Below are positions 10,901 to 27,838 of a DNA stretch of 64,000 nt, piece after piece. Under the pieces are notes generated by a model that saw nothing but the letters and a program-made list of their open reading frames with translations, searched no databases and was not told where the DNA came from. The DNA is taken from NCBI GenBank assembly GCA_037447605.1, contig CM074813.1, positions 1,640,800 to 1,704,799 of the forward strand. Direction: 5' to 3'. The translations under genes were made by a program, and so were the position numbers. Source of the stretch: Zygnema circumcarinatum (Eukaryota; Streptophyta; Zygnematophyceae; Zygnematales; Zygnemataceae). How positions within the stretch are numbered: position 1 is the first letter of the stretch; every line of letters begins with the position of its first letter.

Positions 10901-13900
10901 CAGACTCTACCGTCGTGATGGTGGGAGATGCATCACGATCGTTGCCAACTTCCTCGCCTGAACTGCTCCATTCAAAGCCTCGGCTAGTCTCGCAGAACAG
11001 CTTAGATTCAGTGGCTTCTCAGAAGGACGATATGCTGATAAAGATAGAGGTCATCCAAGCAGCTACCCGAAATTTCGATTCTCGAAATGTGGTCGGAAAA
11101 GGAGGCTTTGGAACCGTCTATCAGGTGTGTCTAAGATGCCAACAGCATTCTCTGTGGGCATTTCTTCGTGTGGCACTGCATAGTCAGAACACCTGTACTT
11201 CAGGGGAGCACATGGAATGATGCGTGTAACTCCTCACACCAATGATACGGCTAATAGTTTTCCCAAAGCTACAATATTCCTTACCCCATTTTTTTCAAAT
11301 CTGCTGTGATCTTTGTGATTAATTCTCTGTCACTCTCAGCATCAAGCCTTTGCCTGCCAGAGAGAGTGACAGTTTAGAAAAGGGAGAAGAAGGGAAGGAA
11401 GAGAGAGAGAGAGAGAGAAAGAGCGGTGGATGTAGCACTTCTACTTGTTTTTCAACATGACATTATAACAGCATTGTGTGATTCCCGTTCTTCAGGGTGC
11501 TCTGTCCGATGGAACGAAGGTGGCAGTGAAGCGAATGGAGTGGGGCCCAATGAATGACAAGGGATTAGCTGAGTTTCGAGTAAGTGAAAGTCTTCACCGT
11601 GCCACATTAACAGCGTCCAACTCTTTACTAATTATCCCTTAAATCCAGATCTTTTCCTTCTATGTTTTTTGTCATTGCTATTCCATTATTTTCAAGCATA
11701 GGAGAGAGGATAGGGGAGTGGCATGGGGAGTGAACAGTGGGCAGGAGCACAGACTGGAGGGAAAGTGAGAGGGAAGAGAGGAGGGTGTTCTCCACCACTT
11801 TCGTTGGAAGAAATCAGTCCAACCGACCTTGCTAGGGAGGGGGAGAGGTGACGAGAGAGGGCTTGGAGCTGCTTTTCCCCCTTAACTGAAACTAATGATG
11901 AAGTCAGTCTAAGGCTTGTCTTTGAGATTAGAAAAGTGAAAATGGAGATACATACTGCCTATGCAGCCAAACTGACATCGAACTCTTGGTGGGAGAGGAC
12001 TTTGTCAGGCTGAAGTCGGGGTGCTCACGAAAGTCCGACATCGTCATCTTGTGGGACTTCTCGGATATGTCATTGATGGCTACGAGCGGCTGCTCGTGTA
12101 CGAATTCATGGCTAAGGTGAAAATCTTTAAAGCGTAATTTTTTTCAGTGTTCTTTCATTTTCTAGGGTTTGACCCTCAAAATCATCAATGAACAGTGTAC
12201 TTCAACTGTTGCTCAGGCAACGAATTCTATGCTCACGTGATTCTCTTGAATGAATGATTTCAACAGGGTCCCCTCAGCCGTCACCTATTTGAAAAGGAAC
12301 GCTTTAATCTTCGACCGCTAGATTGGAAAACCCGCGTTTCCATAGCCCTAGATGTTGCCAGGGGGATGGAGTATCTCCACAGTCTCGCCCACACAAGCTT
12401 CATCCATCGTGATTTAAAGCCGAGCAATATCCTACTTGACGACTCGTATCGTGCAAAGGTGTCGGATTTTGGATTGGTGAAGAACACTGATGGGCTGCAA
12501 TCGATTGAAACGAGGTTGGCGGGAACTTTTGGATATCTTGCACCAGAATATGCAGGTAAGTTTAGAAGCTTGGTTTGGAAATTTCTGTAACGCTTCGGAG
12601 GATTCTGTATGTGTTTAGTTGATTATGAGCCCGCTCGCAAAGCATGATTGCCAAGTAGTGTGCGTGCCACCATGAGATTTGCTGCGGACAAATATAACTG
12701 GTAAGAAAGAACTGTGGACATAGCTGGGGGAATAGTTTATTATGCTCACACGGTGAGGCTCATGACACTTGAAGGGGTTGGTGGAGCAGTTACTGGTCGC
12801 GTGACAACGAAATCCGATGTTTACAGTTTTGGTGTGGTGCTGATGGAAATCATAACGGGAAGAAGAGCACTCGACGAAAAGCGGTCGGAGGAGCATGTGC
12901 ATCTTGCGTCCTGGTTTCCATCAGCAGCCTCAGAACAGGAAAAACTGCGAGAGGTAAGTCATGGGAAGGAAGGAGAGGAGAGGAGGAGCGCGAGAAGGGG
13001 TGCAGAGGGATAGGTGGGTGAGGAAGGGGGAGAGATGGAGCAAGGGTGGGAGGGGGCGGAGTGGACAGAAGAGAGGAGAGGATGTGGGAGTCGTGAGCAT
13101 GGAAATAGGGAGTTGCAGAGAGGGGAAAAGAGGGAGGGAGGTAATGGGGGAGGTGAGGAGGGAGAGGAGAGAGCGAGGGAGCGAGCATGTCTTTCTCTCC
13201 CCTCCCTTCCTTTGATGTCTCAACTTTGCCATTGCGTGTTTTCCGCCCCCTCCTTTGATGAAGTGCGAAAAGCTTGTTATAACTCGGCATGGAGCCTAAG
13301 AAACTCCTGAATCTTAAGACTCCAAAACACCCAAAATCATGAATGAACCCTTGTTCTCCTCTCCTCTTACAGTTGCTGGACCCGTCCATGGAGCTGGAGG
13401 AGGAAGAGTGGCCTGCTGTGGTTGCTGTCGCAGAGCTTGCTGGGCACTGCGCTACAAGAGAGGCAAAATTGAGACCTCAAATGAGCAATGCAGTCGCTGT
13501 CCTGACTCCACTTGTGCAAGAGTGGAAGCCACAGGTGAGCCTGATGTCTCAAAATGGCACTATCAGAATTTGTGTTTCCTGGTCGTTTTAGGCTTTTGGT
13601 TTTGTCATCACTTTGGATCTTAGAGGACTCCTAAAACAAAATCCAAAAGATTGAAACAGTCTTAAGACTCCACGTGAAGCCAAGTGCGACACATCAGATA
13701 TTCGATGTCTGTTTTGGAGGCTATTCCCTTGTCTTCGTTAAACAAACTGAGATGGGAGACGGTGATTAATATGTTTGGGCTCTTGAGGGTTTCTCAGGAC
13801 CCTTTGGAGGACACAACGGGAGGCATAGACATGACCATCAGTTTGGCGGAGGCTTTGGAGCAATGGAAGGTGATGGAGGATGGAGACGACCTTCCAGGAG

Positions 13901-14034
13901 CCTACCTCCCAGAGGCCATGGACTCTCCCTGCAAGCCTCTTCTAGGAGAGTTGGGGAGGTTAGACGACTTTCCTGAACCAAACACTTCCATGAGCATTCC
14001 CCCCTTCGATGAAAGGGCACTTGCTGCTCGCTAG
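7961..14034 (+). CDS. TMK-like LRR receptor kinase with extensin-like hinge
   Basis: Eight exons join in phase: 7961-9924, 10893-11124, 11496-11579, 12009-12116, 12267-12555, 12790-12953, 13373-13534, 13798-14034, giving about 1079 residues. Met at 7991 is an alternative start. A hydrophobic signal segment (residues about 31-45) precedes an LRR N-cap ([11 protein letters not shown]) and a first LRR block. A second cap ([12 protein letters not shown]) and short LRR block follow; this split ectodomain is the TMK pattern. Residues about 490-600 are Pro/Ser-rich ([13 protein letters not shown]), then comes one membrane helix at about 608-635 and RRRK. The kinase has GKGGFGTVY, the VAVK lysine, [11 protein letters not shown] and APE, so it looks active and of RD type. 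In land plants TMKs act at the plasma membrane in auxin and growth signalling; a similar role here is inference. The proline-rich hinge is not typical of TMKs. Confidence 0.9.
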
Positions 14035-15242
14035 GCCCTCGTTATCTTTACTCCTTTCTCACTCTCCCTATCCCTTCCTCCCGTCTGAGCTCTCACTCTC
14101 GCCCTCCGCCCCTCCACATCCCCCCATCTCACGCTCTCTGCCCTCCTAACTCCCCCCCCTCCCCCCCCCCCAATTCTGGGACTATTCCTCCTGATGGCAA
14201 AAGCTCGCCCAGTAAGCGACTGCAAGCCTTTCTCTTGTTTTGAAGGAAGGGGCTCTCTGGGCCTAAGGTTAAATATTCTTTATTTATTGGACGAGGCAGT
14301 GGGCCGAAGTCAATGGCCAGGCAGCATGTGGTGATGCTTCTCAGGAGGCTGAGTTGGGCTGTAGGCCCGCGACGAGTAGCCAGCGTGAAAACGAATCTTG
14401 TTGCACATACATTTCTGGAAGCCCCCCTTAATACGATGACGGTTGAGTATTGCAGAATTTAGGCTTGAAGTTGTTGACTTTTGACTAGTTAGTTGACTTG
14501 TAGCTTAATAATAGGTCTGTCCCTCTCAATGGCGAGGGGATGGAAGCAGAGATCGAAGCGAGACTTGCGGCTAAAAGACGTCAGCCGGCCTCTCTTGTTT
14601 CCTGCCGTCCCAATTAGAGTATGTGTTGTGCGTCCTCCAGAGTCCCTGTCCTGTGGTAAGTAGGGCTGTGTAGGTACCTCCTTGATGGCTCCGCTGTGCT
14701 TGCAGTTGACATCTCGCATGAAATAGGGTATCATGACGGGAGGACGGATTTGGAAGATTTGTTTGGCCGCTGGGTTCTCTGCGCAGGCGCGTGTAAATAT
14801 ATGGAGTTAAAAAACAAAATGAGTTAGATGTAGTTCTTTAATCAATTTAATTAACTAGTATTTTAACTAATTAAATATAAAATTTCTGTTTTTTCTTGTC
14901 TTTAAGTCAAATGTTGAATATGCAGGGTCGTGGAAGTTCGCGTGTATAAACGAGTAACATTGAAAGCTACTTTCACATCACTGGATTGAGTGTCGGTCTG
15001 GGATCCATGCTCGACCTTCTGTTATTGTGCATGAACTGGATGAGGAGCTGTCAAGCATATGCATGTAAATACCCGACATTCAAACAAACGAGGGCACAAG
15101 ACGTTGGCTTGAAGCCTGATGTTGTCTAACCCCTTGCCTTAACAAGGGAGAGTTTCGCTACCTGAGTCTCGAAATAAGCAGAGGTTCGAAATGTAAGCTT
15201 GATGTGGTGGGGAGCTGTATCTAAGTCTGACCCCGCCTATTA
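14035..15242. other. Intergenic, no gene seen
   Basis: This covers the receptor kinase 3' region and spacer. It has a C-rich run near 14150-14172 and AT-rich sequence near 14820-14890. I see no supported gene. Confidence 0.5.
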
Positions 15243-15729
15243 CAGTGTACTCGCGTTACAGTGACCATGTCGGTCCCCACATATTTGTGTCACTATATCC
15301 GTAATGACCTGTTTGTCACTTCACATGTATAGTGATAATGTTATTACAGATGTTGTTTGCGGTATATCCGTACACCTTTGATACCGTACATTGTACTTTC
15401 TGGGCAGTCGTCACGTGGGTAGGTGTGTACGAACCCTAGTGAGCATGCGTACGGTAAAGTTGATGTGTACGGTCAAGTCGATATCTGACGGTATTTGTCG
15501 ATAATATGTACGGTCGTAATATATTTGTAACGTATATTCCGATACGTGGCTGGATAATATCGAAATTTTGAATATATAGTAACAATTAGGTCTTTTCAGA
15601 TGTCATTATATCCGTAACGATGTCACTACTGGCGCAGGATCTGCAGTGGTGCAATTCCGTTCCCGGAAAAAACGTCAGTATATCCATGTTGTCGCTATAA
15701 AAAAATGTCACTATAAAGCGAGTACACTG
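15243..15729. mobile_element. pogo-like MITE, 487 bp
   Basis: The ends are inverted: left CAGTGTACTCGCGTTACAGT, right (reversed) CAGTGTACTCGCTTTATAGT. Subterminal GTCACTATATCCGTA-like motifs recur inside in both orientations. A TA precedes the left end; the right flank reads TTATAG, so the TA duplication is imperfect or the end is offset by a base. CAGT..ACTC termini with TA insertion are typical of pogo/Tigger (Tc1-mariner) elements. No transposase is encoded, so it is non-autonomous. Confidence 0.75.
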
Positions 15730-15784
15730 TTATAGTGTAGAAAACGAACCATTGTGGAGTGTGCGTTTACCATCATGCCGGAGT

Positions 15785-16090
15785 CCATGAGACCATGACA
15801 ACTTGACGCACATGCATGAAACCATAAGTTGTTTCGGACCCATCACCATCGTTCTCGTCCACACCATCGACAACCATCATGGTGGTGAGCATCATCACAA
15901 TCATGAGAACATGACCATCCTTACCACGATGCCATCTCATCACCCCGATGGCCATTGTGTCCATGACAGTCGTGATCACCGTCATGACCATTGATGATCC
16001 GTCGCCTTTGTCACCACGACGATCACATGGGTCTGACGCCCATAGTCGCGTCATGGCCACCACCCGCCATCATGGGATGCGCAACCATCA
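15785..16090. repeat. Degenerate CATCAC/CATGAC trinucleotide-type region
   Basis: About 300 bp is dominated by imperfect CATCACCAT, CATGACC and CCATCAT units. Open frames here on both strands are His/Met/Thr-rich and follow from the repeat. I do not call a gene. Confidence 0.6.
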
Positions 16091-16159
16091 TCAATCATGT
16101 CACAAGCATCCCCACCATATCTATCTATCTATCTGTCCACATAGCTCCATTTTACCACT

Positions 16160-16192
16160 CGCCATCGTGAGACCAATGCCACTTCCCTTTGG
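16160..16192 (+). repeat. Short dispersed repeat shared with 44156-44188
   Basis: CGCCATCGTGAGACCAATGC followed by CACTTCC is nearly the same as the sequence at 44156, next to the LINE tail at 44088. It is probably another fragment of that repeat family. Confidence 0.55.
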
Positions 16193-16652
16193 CATTTTAC
16201 CACTGCATTCATGGGTGAAGTTAGTTTATCAGTTTGCAAGTTTGTAGTTTGTAGTGTCGCACTCGAGTGGGCAACACCTTTCGCTACTTTAGGGGGGGGG
16301 GGCTCCACGTGGCGAGACTGACCAATCACAGCGTGCGTCCTCAAAATACATGCTGACGTGGCGATCCGTGATTAGCCCTGCCTTGCTTAGATTACTTTGG
16401 AGGGAGGCAGGCGGTGGCGGCAGTCCGCGCTAGCTGCGCTTCATACGGTTTGAATGCTGGGCAGCTCCGCTCCGCAGATTGCCGCCTTTTTTCGCCAAAG
16501 CAGGATTTCGGATTCCTTCTCGCAGCATCTCAAATCTCCTGCAGCCGCTCGCAGCTTCCAAGGATCAGTTTCTTTCTCTGCGGTTTTTTCCTTGTTTTCT
16601 GTCCCCTTTGACGTCCCTCCTTGTAGTTCTCCAACTTCCAGTCTTGTTCGAC

Positions 16653-18939
16653 ATGGCAGTCGGCCGAGAGCTGATTAAAAAGGCTATTTTGAAACGTGCT
16701 GATGAATTCCGAATTCAGAAAGAGTAAGATTTTCTCGTCCTTGTGTTGTTTCTAAGGTTGTCTCTTCTTAGTGCATTTGAATGCGATGCTGGTCTGCCTG
16801 GAAAGTTACCGGTGATTGAAAGAAAGTGCTCACTGCTTTTGTATCGCAAGCCATATCATTCTGCGCAGCCTTCTGGCCTGTGTATTTCCCTGTGCGCCCA
16901 TTTGAAGAGTGAGACTATGCATTGGTTACCTTTAGTTGAACTTGATTATGATTCGTGACTTCTCAGAATGTCCTGAAGTTTTTCAATGCAGCACCATTAC
17001 AATGAAAGCGGTTCGGCGGCTGCTTGAGCGTGACCTTGGGCTTGAAACGAAGGGTTTGGACACTCACAAGACGTTTGTGGATGATTTGGTGGTTAAGGTA
17101 AGCGTCGCAGCGTAAGTATGGATTAAGCTTAAGTAGTAGTCAAAAAGTGAACGCTTTGAAGCAACTCTAATCTCCTGACTAGAACCGTCGTTTTATGGTT
17201 GAAGTTATTATCCTTGATGATTGGAAACGTTATATTACTCAGTTGACTAATTGTGAAAATATTGTATCGCTGGCATAACTCTTATAAGGCAGGTTATCAG
17301 CGGAGTGATTTCTGTGGACGCGTCCGAGCCAGCAAAGAAGCGATTGAAGTCAGCTGAAGCAATTGAGTGTGGAGAGAATGAGGCTGCGGTCGAAGCAGAG
17401 CATGAGGGGGGAGGAGATGAGAAATTGAACGACGACGAGCAGGACGAAACAAATTTGGGTGCGGATTCCGGACCTGCGGATGGAGACATAGATAATGCCA
17501 TCGAGAATGAGGAAGTTGATGCCAGCGAGGAGGAATATGCTTCAAGTGAAGAAATAAACCTTACCATAAAGAAAAGGAAAGCGGCTAAGAAAGACCACTC
17601 TGACGAAGAAGATTCTGAAGAGGAAAAGGTAAGGAAGTCGAGAAAGCGGAAGCAGGAGAGTGACGAGGAGAGTGACGGATTGCAAGAGACAGATGATGAA
17701 GGCAGTGATGACGAACAAGATATGAAGAAAAGGACGAGGCAAGAAAAACAAAAGCAGCAAAAGGAGGTAAGAAGACTTGTAACATATACTTCCTTATGCC
17801 AACGCCTAGATGAATACGAAGACATTGTATGACTATTTTTCAGGAGCTAAGTGTCCGTGAAACTTATTGCCATGGGCTGGACTGATCTGAGATTGCCGAC
17901 GTCTGGACTGACCTTCCTCTCTGTCTGCCTATCTGTTTCTCTTGTGTTATTGTGGAACAGAGGAAGGTCGCTCCACCCAAGCCTGTTTACGGCAAGATGT
18001 TTGAAAAATTGAGGGAGATCTTCCAAGCCTGTGGTTTGAGGTACGCATACAACTTTAATGACTCAAGCTTATCAGGAACCGTCAATCAAGCTATAATTGC
18101 ATGGATCTTTTCTGAGAAAATATATGTGCTGGTGAATATTGCTGAAAGCAAAGCTTGAAATATGTTTTCTGGTATCCTTTAGAATATCACGCTGTCATAC
18201 AAGTTTGCTTATGCAATTGTGGAATAAATAGTGAAAAGTTATGTTTATGTTCAGAATACCACCAAGCGTGTACCGAAAAGCTGGCCGAGCGTCTGGAAAG
18301 GAGAAGGATGAGATACTGGTGAAGGAACTGGAGGCTCTTCTGGAGAAAGAGGGTCTGTCAGCCGATCCTTCGAAAGAAGGTGAGAAAAATGCTGCAGCTC
18401 CTGAGGTTAATAGTGGCTTGAGATTTGCTTGCCAGATTTGGAAGCTAGGCTTGGTGCAGTGGCATGTTTCATGCTACTGATGGTGATCCGTATGACACTG
18501 TAAAAGTAGTGACCCTACATGACCTGGACCTTGTGAAATACTATTCAAGTTCAACAATCCTGAAAACTGTCACAAAAATCCTGTAGGGTCGTGGTGTTCG
18601 TTTTGCTAAGTTGACAACTTGAACTTGCAGCTGCATGCTTGACAAAAGTACGATAGTGCCGCTCCTTTTGTTAGCTTGCAATCACGGCAAATGGTCTGAT
18701 GGCTTAAACTCGTTATTTTTGCAGAAATAAAGGCTGTGAAAAAGCGTCGTCAGAAGCAGAAAGAGTTGGAGGGCATCGACCTGAGCAATGTGATTGAGGA
18801 GCCACGGGGAAGGAGGGGCAGACCAACCAGCTTCGCGCCACCTCCAAAGTACAAAGTTGACGACGATGAGAGCAGTGGAAGTGAAGAAGTGGACGATGCT
18901 GATGACGACGATGATGAGGAAGACGGTGCGTATATATGA
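16653..18939 (+). CDS. HIRIP3/CHZ-type histone chaperone with DEK-C domain
   Basis: Six exons join in phase: 16653-16723, about 16994-17097, 17293-17766, 17961-18040, 18255-18379, 18725-18939, giving about 356 residues. Residues 1-62 look like a DEK C-terminal-type helical domain (TITMKAVRRLLERDLGL). Residues about 63-217 are strongly acidic and Ser/Glu/Asp-rich with basic patches. The C-terminal part carries the HIRIP3 region (FEKLREIFQACGL, then LVKELEALLEKEGL) and a CHZ motif (ELEGIDLSNVIEE..RGRRGR), ending in an acidic tail. CHZ motifs bind H2A-H2B dimers, and HIRIP3 proteins are nuclear chaperones linked to HIRA. Function here is by family. An extra donor-like GTGCGT sits just before the stop, so a further short exon is possible. 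Confidence 0.85.
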
Positions 18940-20285
18940 ATCTAGAAAGGAAGAACGACAAAGTAGCCCCCAATCTTGAGTGGCATCAGGTTATGTCATC
19001 CTCCACAGCTCATCAGTTTGCACAATTGATAACGGACTCTTGTGGGAAGGTTTTTTCTACATACAGCGCGGGTTTGCATCTGTCCTAAAATGTGCTCATT
19101 TTTTCCGTTGTGGAAAAGAGCTTGGTACGATGTTGTCTTTGTATGGGTGAAGCGCATCGTTTGTGCCCTTATGTTCCCTATCTCTGCAGGTCATCATCCA
19201 TTCACTGACTTCGTGTCTTAGCTGGCTTGAGCCTGACGAGATTGTGCTCCTTATTGTGAGTGCAGCGTTCCAAACTTCTGACGAGGACGTTTGAGGTTGT
19301 CTCGTCAAGAGGGGCCATTGTGCAGCTATGGCGCGAGCTCCCAATACCGGGTGAATCCGTAAACTGTTCAGTACCCGTGTTGTTTCAGGCTATTTACCAG
19401 TCACTCCCTTATGTTAATTAGTCTCCATACATGAAATGTTAGGTTTATTATTAGTCATCTATGCCTGCCGTGAGATCTGGCAACCAAGGGCGGTCACTCT
19501 GAGGCTGCTCACGAGAGTTTCAAATAAGTGAAAGCGCTTCTCCTTGACAGCATTCACAGCTATCAGTAGCATCTCTCCGAGGAGTTCAAGCAGCGATTAG
19601 GGTCGTCAGCCGTACATGTGTAAAGAGGCTGTGTAACAGCCAGGCACCAGTTCCTTCAGTGGTTTAGGATGCATCAGGTCAAGTTGTATACTGCATGGTG
19701 GTGTATGACGGCAGTGAAATAAGGACCATCGATTTCTTTTCTGCCAACGCCTATTTTCAGAGTTTGTCCTTAAGCCAATCGATTTTCCTTCACTATATGA
19801 TTGATCAAAAGTGCCTTTTTACCAACTCCTTTGGATGGATCAAAAAGTGATTCAGCACGATGAATCGCCACAGAGCTGATATCAACTTCAGCGGAATATT
19901 GCACACTCATAGTATCAAATGGAGGCGGACAATAAAAAATCAGTTAACAGTAAACTGCAGCTCCGTCCCTAATGAACAGAATTTTTTAAGAAAAAAAATA
20001 TCTGAGCCTCCCAACGTGGCACGGACCAAACTCATTTGCAAAACCCTAAAACTTGACTTGGACAGTTTCGGCATTCTTGGAAAGGTCCAAGGGATTTAGG
20101 CCTTTAGGATTTTCCGCTTTCCCGTGACGGTAATGTGTCCTTCCGCCTGCAGTGAACTGAGAATAGCGAGTTCTGCTGCAGGGCATAGAAGGGCACGTCC
20201 CTATCCTCTCCCCCCCCCCCCCCGCATTATCTCGCCCTCTCTCTCTCTCTCCCTCTCTCGCTCTCTCTCCCTCCCTCACACACTA
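18940..20285. other. Spacer between convergent genes
   Basis: This separates the 3' ends of the histone chaperone (+) and the coiled-coil gene (-). It includes a C15-type run and CT-rich sequence near 20208-20280. No gene is supported. Confidence 0.5.
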
Positions 20286-22637
20286 CTACTTTTCGCCTCT
20301 GCTTGAGGTTCCCCAGCAGGAATCCCCACAGCAGCCGGTCCAGCCATATCCTTCCTCGTCCACCTCTCTTTCCCTCTCATTGCTCTTTTCTGCCTCATCG
20401 CTACCGTTTTCACTCCCCCTCCGCCCTCTCTCTCTCTTCCCCCCTCCCTTCCCGTTCTCCTCTGCCAATGCGTTCATACTCTGTGGACTCGGCCAGACCA
20501 GCTCGTCCTTCCCTCTTGATCGGTTCTGCTCTTCTCTCCCGCCACTCCCGCTTTTTCGAAATGAAGGTTCGATGCCCTCACCGACACTCCCCTCCCGCAG
20601 TCCACTCTCCCTTCCCCCGTTCCCTCCCTCTCCCTTACCCCTTCCACCTCGTCCTCCTCCTCCTCCTGTCCTCCTCACTCGCAGCCTCCGCAAACTCCGA
20701 CGAAGCGCCCCTTCTTCTCGAGCTTCACTCTCTCTTCTCTCCCTCGCCTCCCTCCCACCCTTTCCTCCATTTTCTCCCTCCCTACCCCGTCCCACGCTCC
20801 CATCCACCCCTCTCCCCCCTTCCACAATCCTCGTTTCCAGACACACCTCTGAACCCTCCCTCCTCTCCGGACTTGCCATAAACCTCATCAGCCAGGCCCT
20901 TGTCCTCTCCATCGCCCACTCTGTCCCACTCCCTCCCCCCTCTCCTTCTCCTCTCTCCGACCCCACCATGCTCAGCCTCTCCTCCAACTCCGCCTGCAAC
21001 GCGTCCAACATTTGCACCCTCTCATCAAACACATGCTGCGCCTCCGCCAACTTCACATGCACACTGTGCTCCCTCCACTTCTCCGCTATCGCCAGCGCCC
21101 CTCTCTCCTCCTCTACCTCCCTCCTCAACCTCTCTCTCTCCCTCACCGCCTCCTCCCTCTCTCTCTCTGCCGCCAATGCCAACGTCCTCCACTCTCCCAT
21201 CTCCTTCTGCGTTGCGTTCAGTACTATCCCGAGGTTTGCACATAGCTCATGCACTTTGTCCTTTGCCTGCTTCTCCCTCGCCCAGTCGAGCCCCGCCCTC
21301 GCCACCATCTTATGGGCCTCCGCGAGTTCCCTGTTCCGTTCTGCGAGTTCCGCCCTCAGCGTTCCCATGGCTTCTAGAAGCTTCTTGTTGGAAGCTTCGG
21401 CCGCCGCCCTCGCGCGTCTCTCTCTCTCTAAGGGAGGTCCCCCTGAAGAAGGTCCTTCGCCTGCTCTATGGCGGCCATGGTCGAGGCTTAGGTCTAACAG
21501 AGGGAGGGTGTCGCCATGCTTTTTCTGAAAGGCAGGTTCGAGCCAAAGAACAGTATGAATAAAGGAGGGAGGAGGAGGGATGAGGGTGAGAGAGGGAGTG
21601 GAAGCTCGAGTGAGGGGAATTGGGAATGGGAATGACAGAAGGGGTGATGGGTGTGGAAAACGATGGGATTGGTTGTGTGTGTGAGAATGTAGGAGTGTGG
21701 CTGTACATTGTAGAGGAAACAGGAGCGGTTTGGTACTGAAGTGGGAGTAGGAGGAGGAGCGGGAGGGGGAGTGGGAGGGGGTGTTCAAGGACAGGGAAAG
21801 AGAGGGCTTACAGACTTCATTTCCGGAGAAGAAAAAACAATCGCGGGGGTGGGGGCCGGCTCCTCGCAGCGCATGATGACGCAGCTCACCAACGGCTCGA
21901 GCGAGCTGTCTGATGCTAATTCCGCAAGTGCTTCATTGCGCTTGACCACAAGCCTGACCTGCTCAAATGCAGCAGTTGAAACCAGTTAAATCATTTTAAA
22001 ACCTAGTTTGTTAACGTAGAAAATACCGAAAGATTTTCATCAGCTTCCATTTCCCCTTCCCTTCACCGCTGTTCTACATGAGCATTGAACCCATCGGTTT
22101 GTACAAAACCCGTTGAAAGTCGGGGAGTCGTCGAATTCGTCTCACCTTGACTGTGTCCTTGTCGCCACCATGGCTCACTTCCTTGACTTCCTTGACCTCT
22201 TTGACTTCTTTGACTTCTTTGAATTCTTTGACTTCCTTGCCTTCCTTGACCTCCTCGACTTCCTCTAATTCCCTGACTTCCTTGGCTTCTTTGACTTCCT
22301 TGACTCCCTCAGCGCCCTCAAGCCCCCTCTCGAGGCCCTGATCGCCCGCGCTCCCTCCCCTTCCCCCTTCCGCGACCACTCTCGCCTCGCTGCTGAAAGT
22401 CAGGGGGACGCCGACTTGCGTGAGCGAATGAGGTGCTGCCAGCTGTCCGGCCCCAGCTGGGCCTGGCGAATGGGGAGCCGACAGCTGTCTCGCGATCGGT
22501 CTGAGAGCATGAGGGGAAGCGAGCGGCTTGGTCTCCCTCTGAGAGGAGGCGGTCTCGACCTCCTCCTGTGAGAGAGGGGCCACGCGCCGAGTGGGAGTAA
22601 AGAGCAGCCACGGAGAGGAGGGGGAGCCTCCCTTCAT
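20286..22637 (-). CDS. Plant coiled-coil protein, At5g41620-like
   Basis: Three minus-strand exons join in phase 0: 22637-22146, 21958-21890 and 21524-20286 (TAG), giving about 599 residues. The first exon holds a low-complexity KEVKE repeat (residues about 110-160). The third exon starts with a long coiled coil (ERRARAAAEASNKKLLEAM, AERNRELAEAHKMV). It carries a conserved-looking block KVHELCANLG...VEEERGALAIAEKWREHSV.VKLAEAQ, resembling the KVRELCDELA...MLQMAEVWREERVQMKL.DA block of the Arabidopsis At5g41620/At1g50660 group, called USO1-like or BRANCHLESS TRICHOME-related. The last 230 or so residues are Gly/Arg/Glu-rich low complexity. The exact role is unknown. It is divergent from CFIm25. 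Confidence 0.75.
22147..22320. repeat. Nine-base (GACTTCCTT)n coding minisatellite
   Basis: Tandem 9-base units with small variations lie inside the first exon of the coiled-coil gene. Read on the minus strand they encode Lys-Glu-Val repeats. The unit is a multiple of three, so changes in copy number keep the frame. Confidence 0.85.
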
Positions 22638-27034
<4,397 letters not shown>

Positions 27035-27838
27035 ACCTTTCTGGTCAAGTTTTCAGTCACGGTTTTTATCAAGCGTTCCAACGCCCATCTTTTTGGGCTG
27101 CAAGTAGAGAACTCGATAGGCTTTGGATCCTCTCTCGTTCTGAATAAGCAGGTCGTTTTCGTTCCGTTATTCACCCATAGGAGCAACAATGCAGAAAGTA
27201 GAAAGAAAGGAGTTTGTTTGGGCAGGAGGGCAGAATCCTTCGCTAATGAAAATTGTCTTTTCTGCTTTTTCTCACCTTCACACTGCATGTCCGCTTTTCG
27301 CAGCCCTTCACTAGAGGCGCCCTAAACACAATCCTTTTCTTCTTTGTCTATTTTCTGGAGGGCCTGAACTCCATGAACGCGGGCAGTATCCCTAAAATTT
27401 GCAAATGATATAACAGATAGACTTTTTGCAAATAGGTGGCACACCGAGAATGTTCCAAAGAATATGCACGAAATGGAATTTATTAGGGATAATTTTTCCA
27501 AGGTATGGATTCAGCTGCTGAAGAATCTGAATGACCTTCTGCTCATGTGGAAAAACGGAAGCAAAGGAACAGGCCCGATGAAAGTGAACTCGATTTATAA
27601 GAGAAGTCCTCACTTACAAAGCAAATCCTACAAAAAACCACAGGACGGCGCATCTTTTCACCTTTGGCGTGCATGTGCCCGAACAAGCCCTAATTGCCAC
27701 ATGTCTACCAACACGGAACAGCTCTCGCATGAGCTGCAGCGACATGGCACCTTTCTATTACGTTATGACAAGGGCCCATTATACATTACATAGTACAATT
27801 TTCGTCATCGACATCATCTTTACCACCATGCAGAAGAC
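27035..27838. other. Spacer between convergent genes
   Basis: This separates the 3' ends of CFIm25 (+) and the BTB gene (-). Short open frames are present but none has splice or family support. Confidence 0.5.

Noticed and set aside
20380-21528. 382-codon plus-strand frame opposite the coiled-coil gene
   Set aside because: It is low-complexity Ser/Pro/Leu. The minus strand carries the conserved coiled-coil block and phase-compatible exons.
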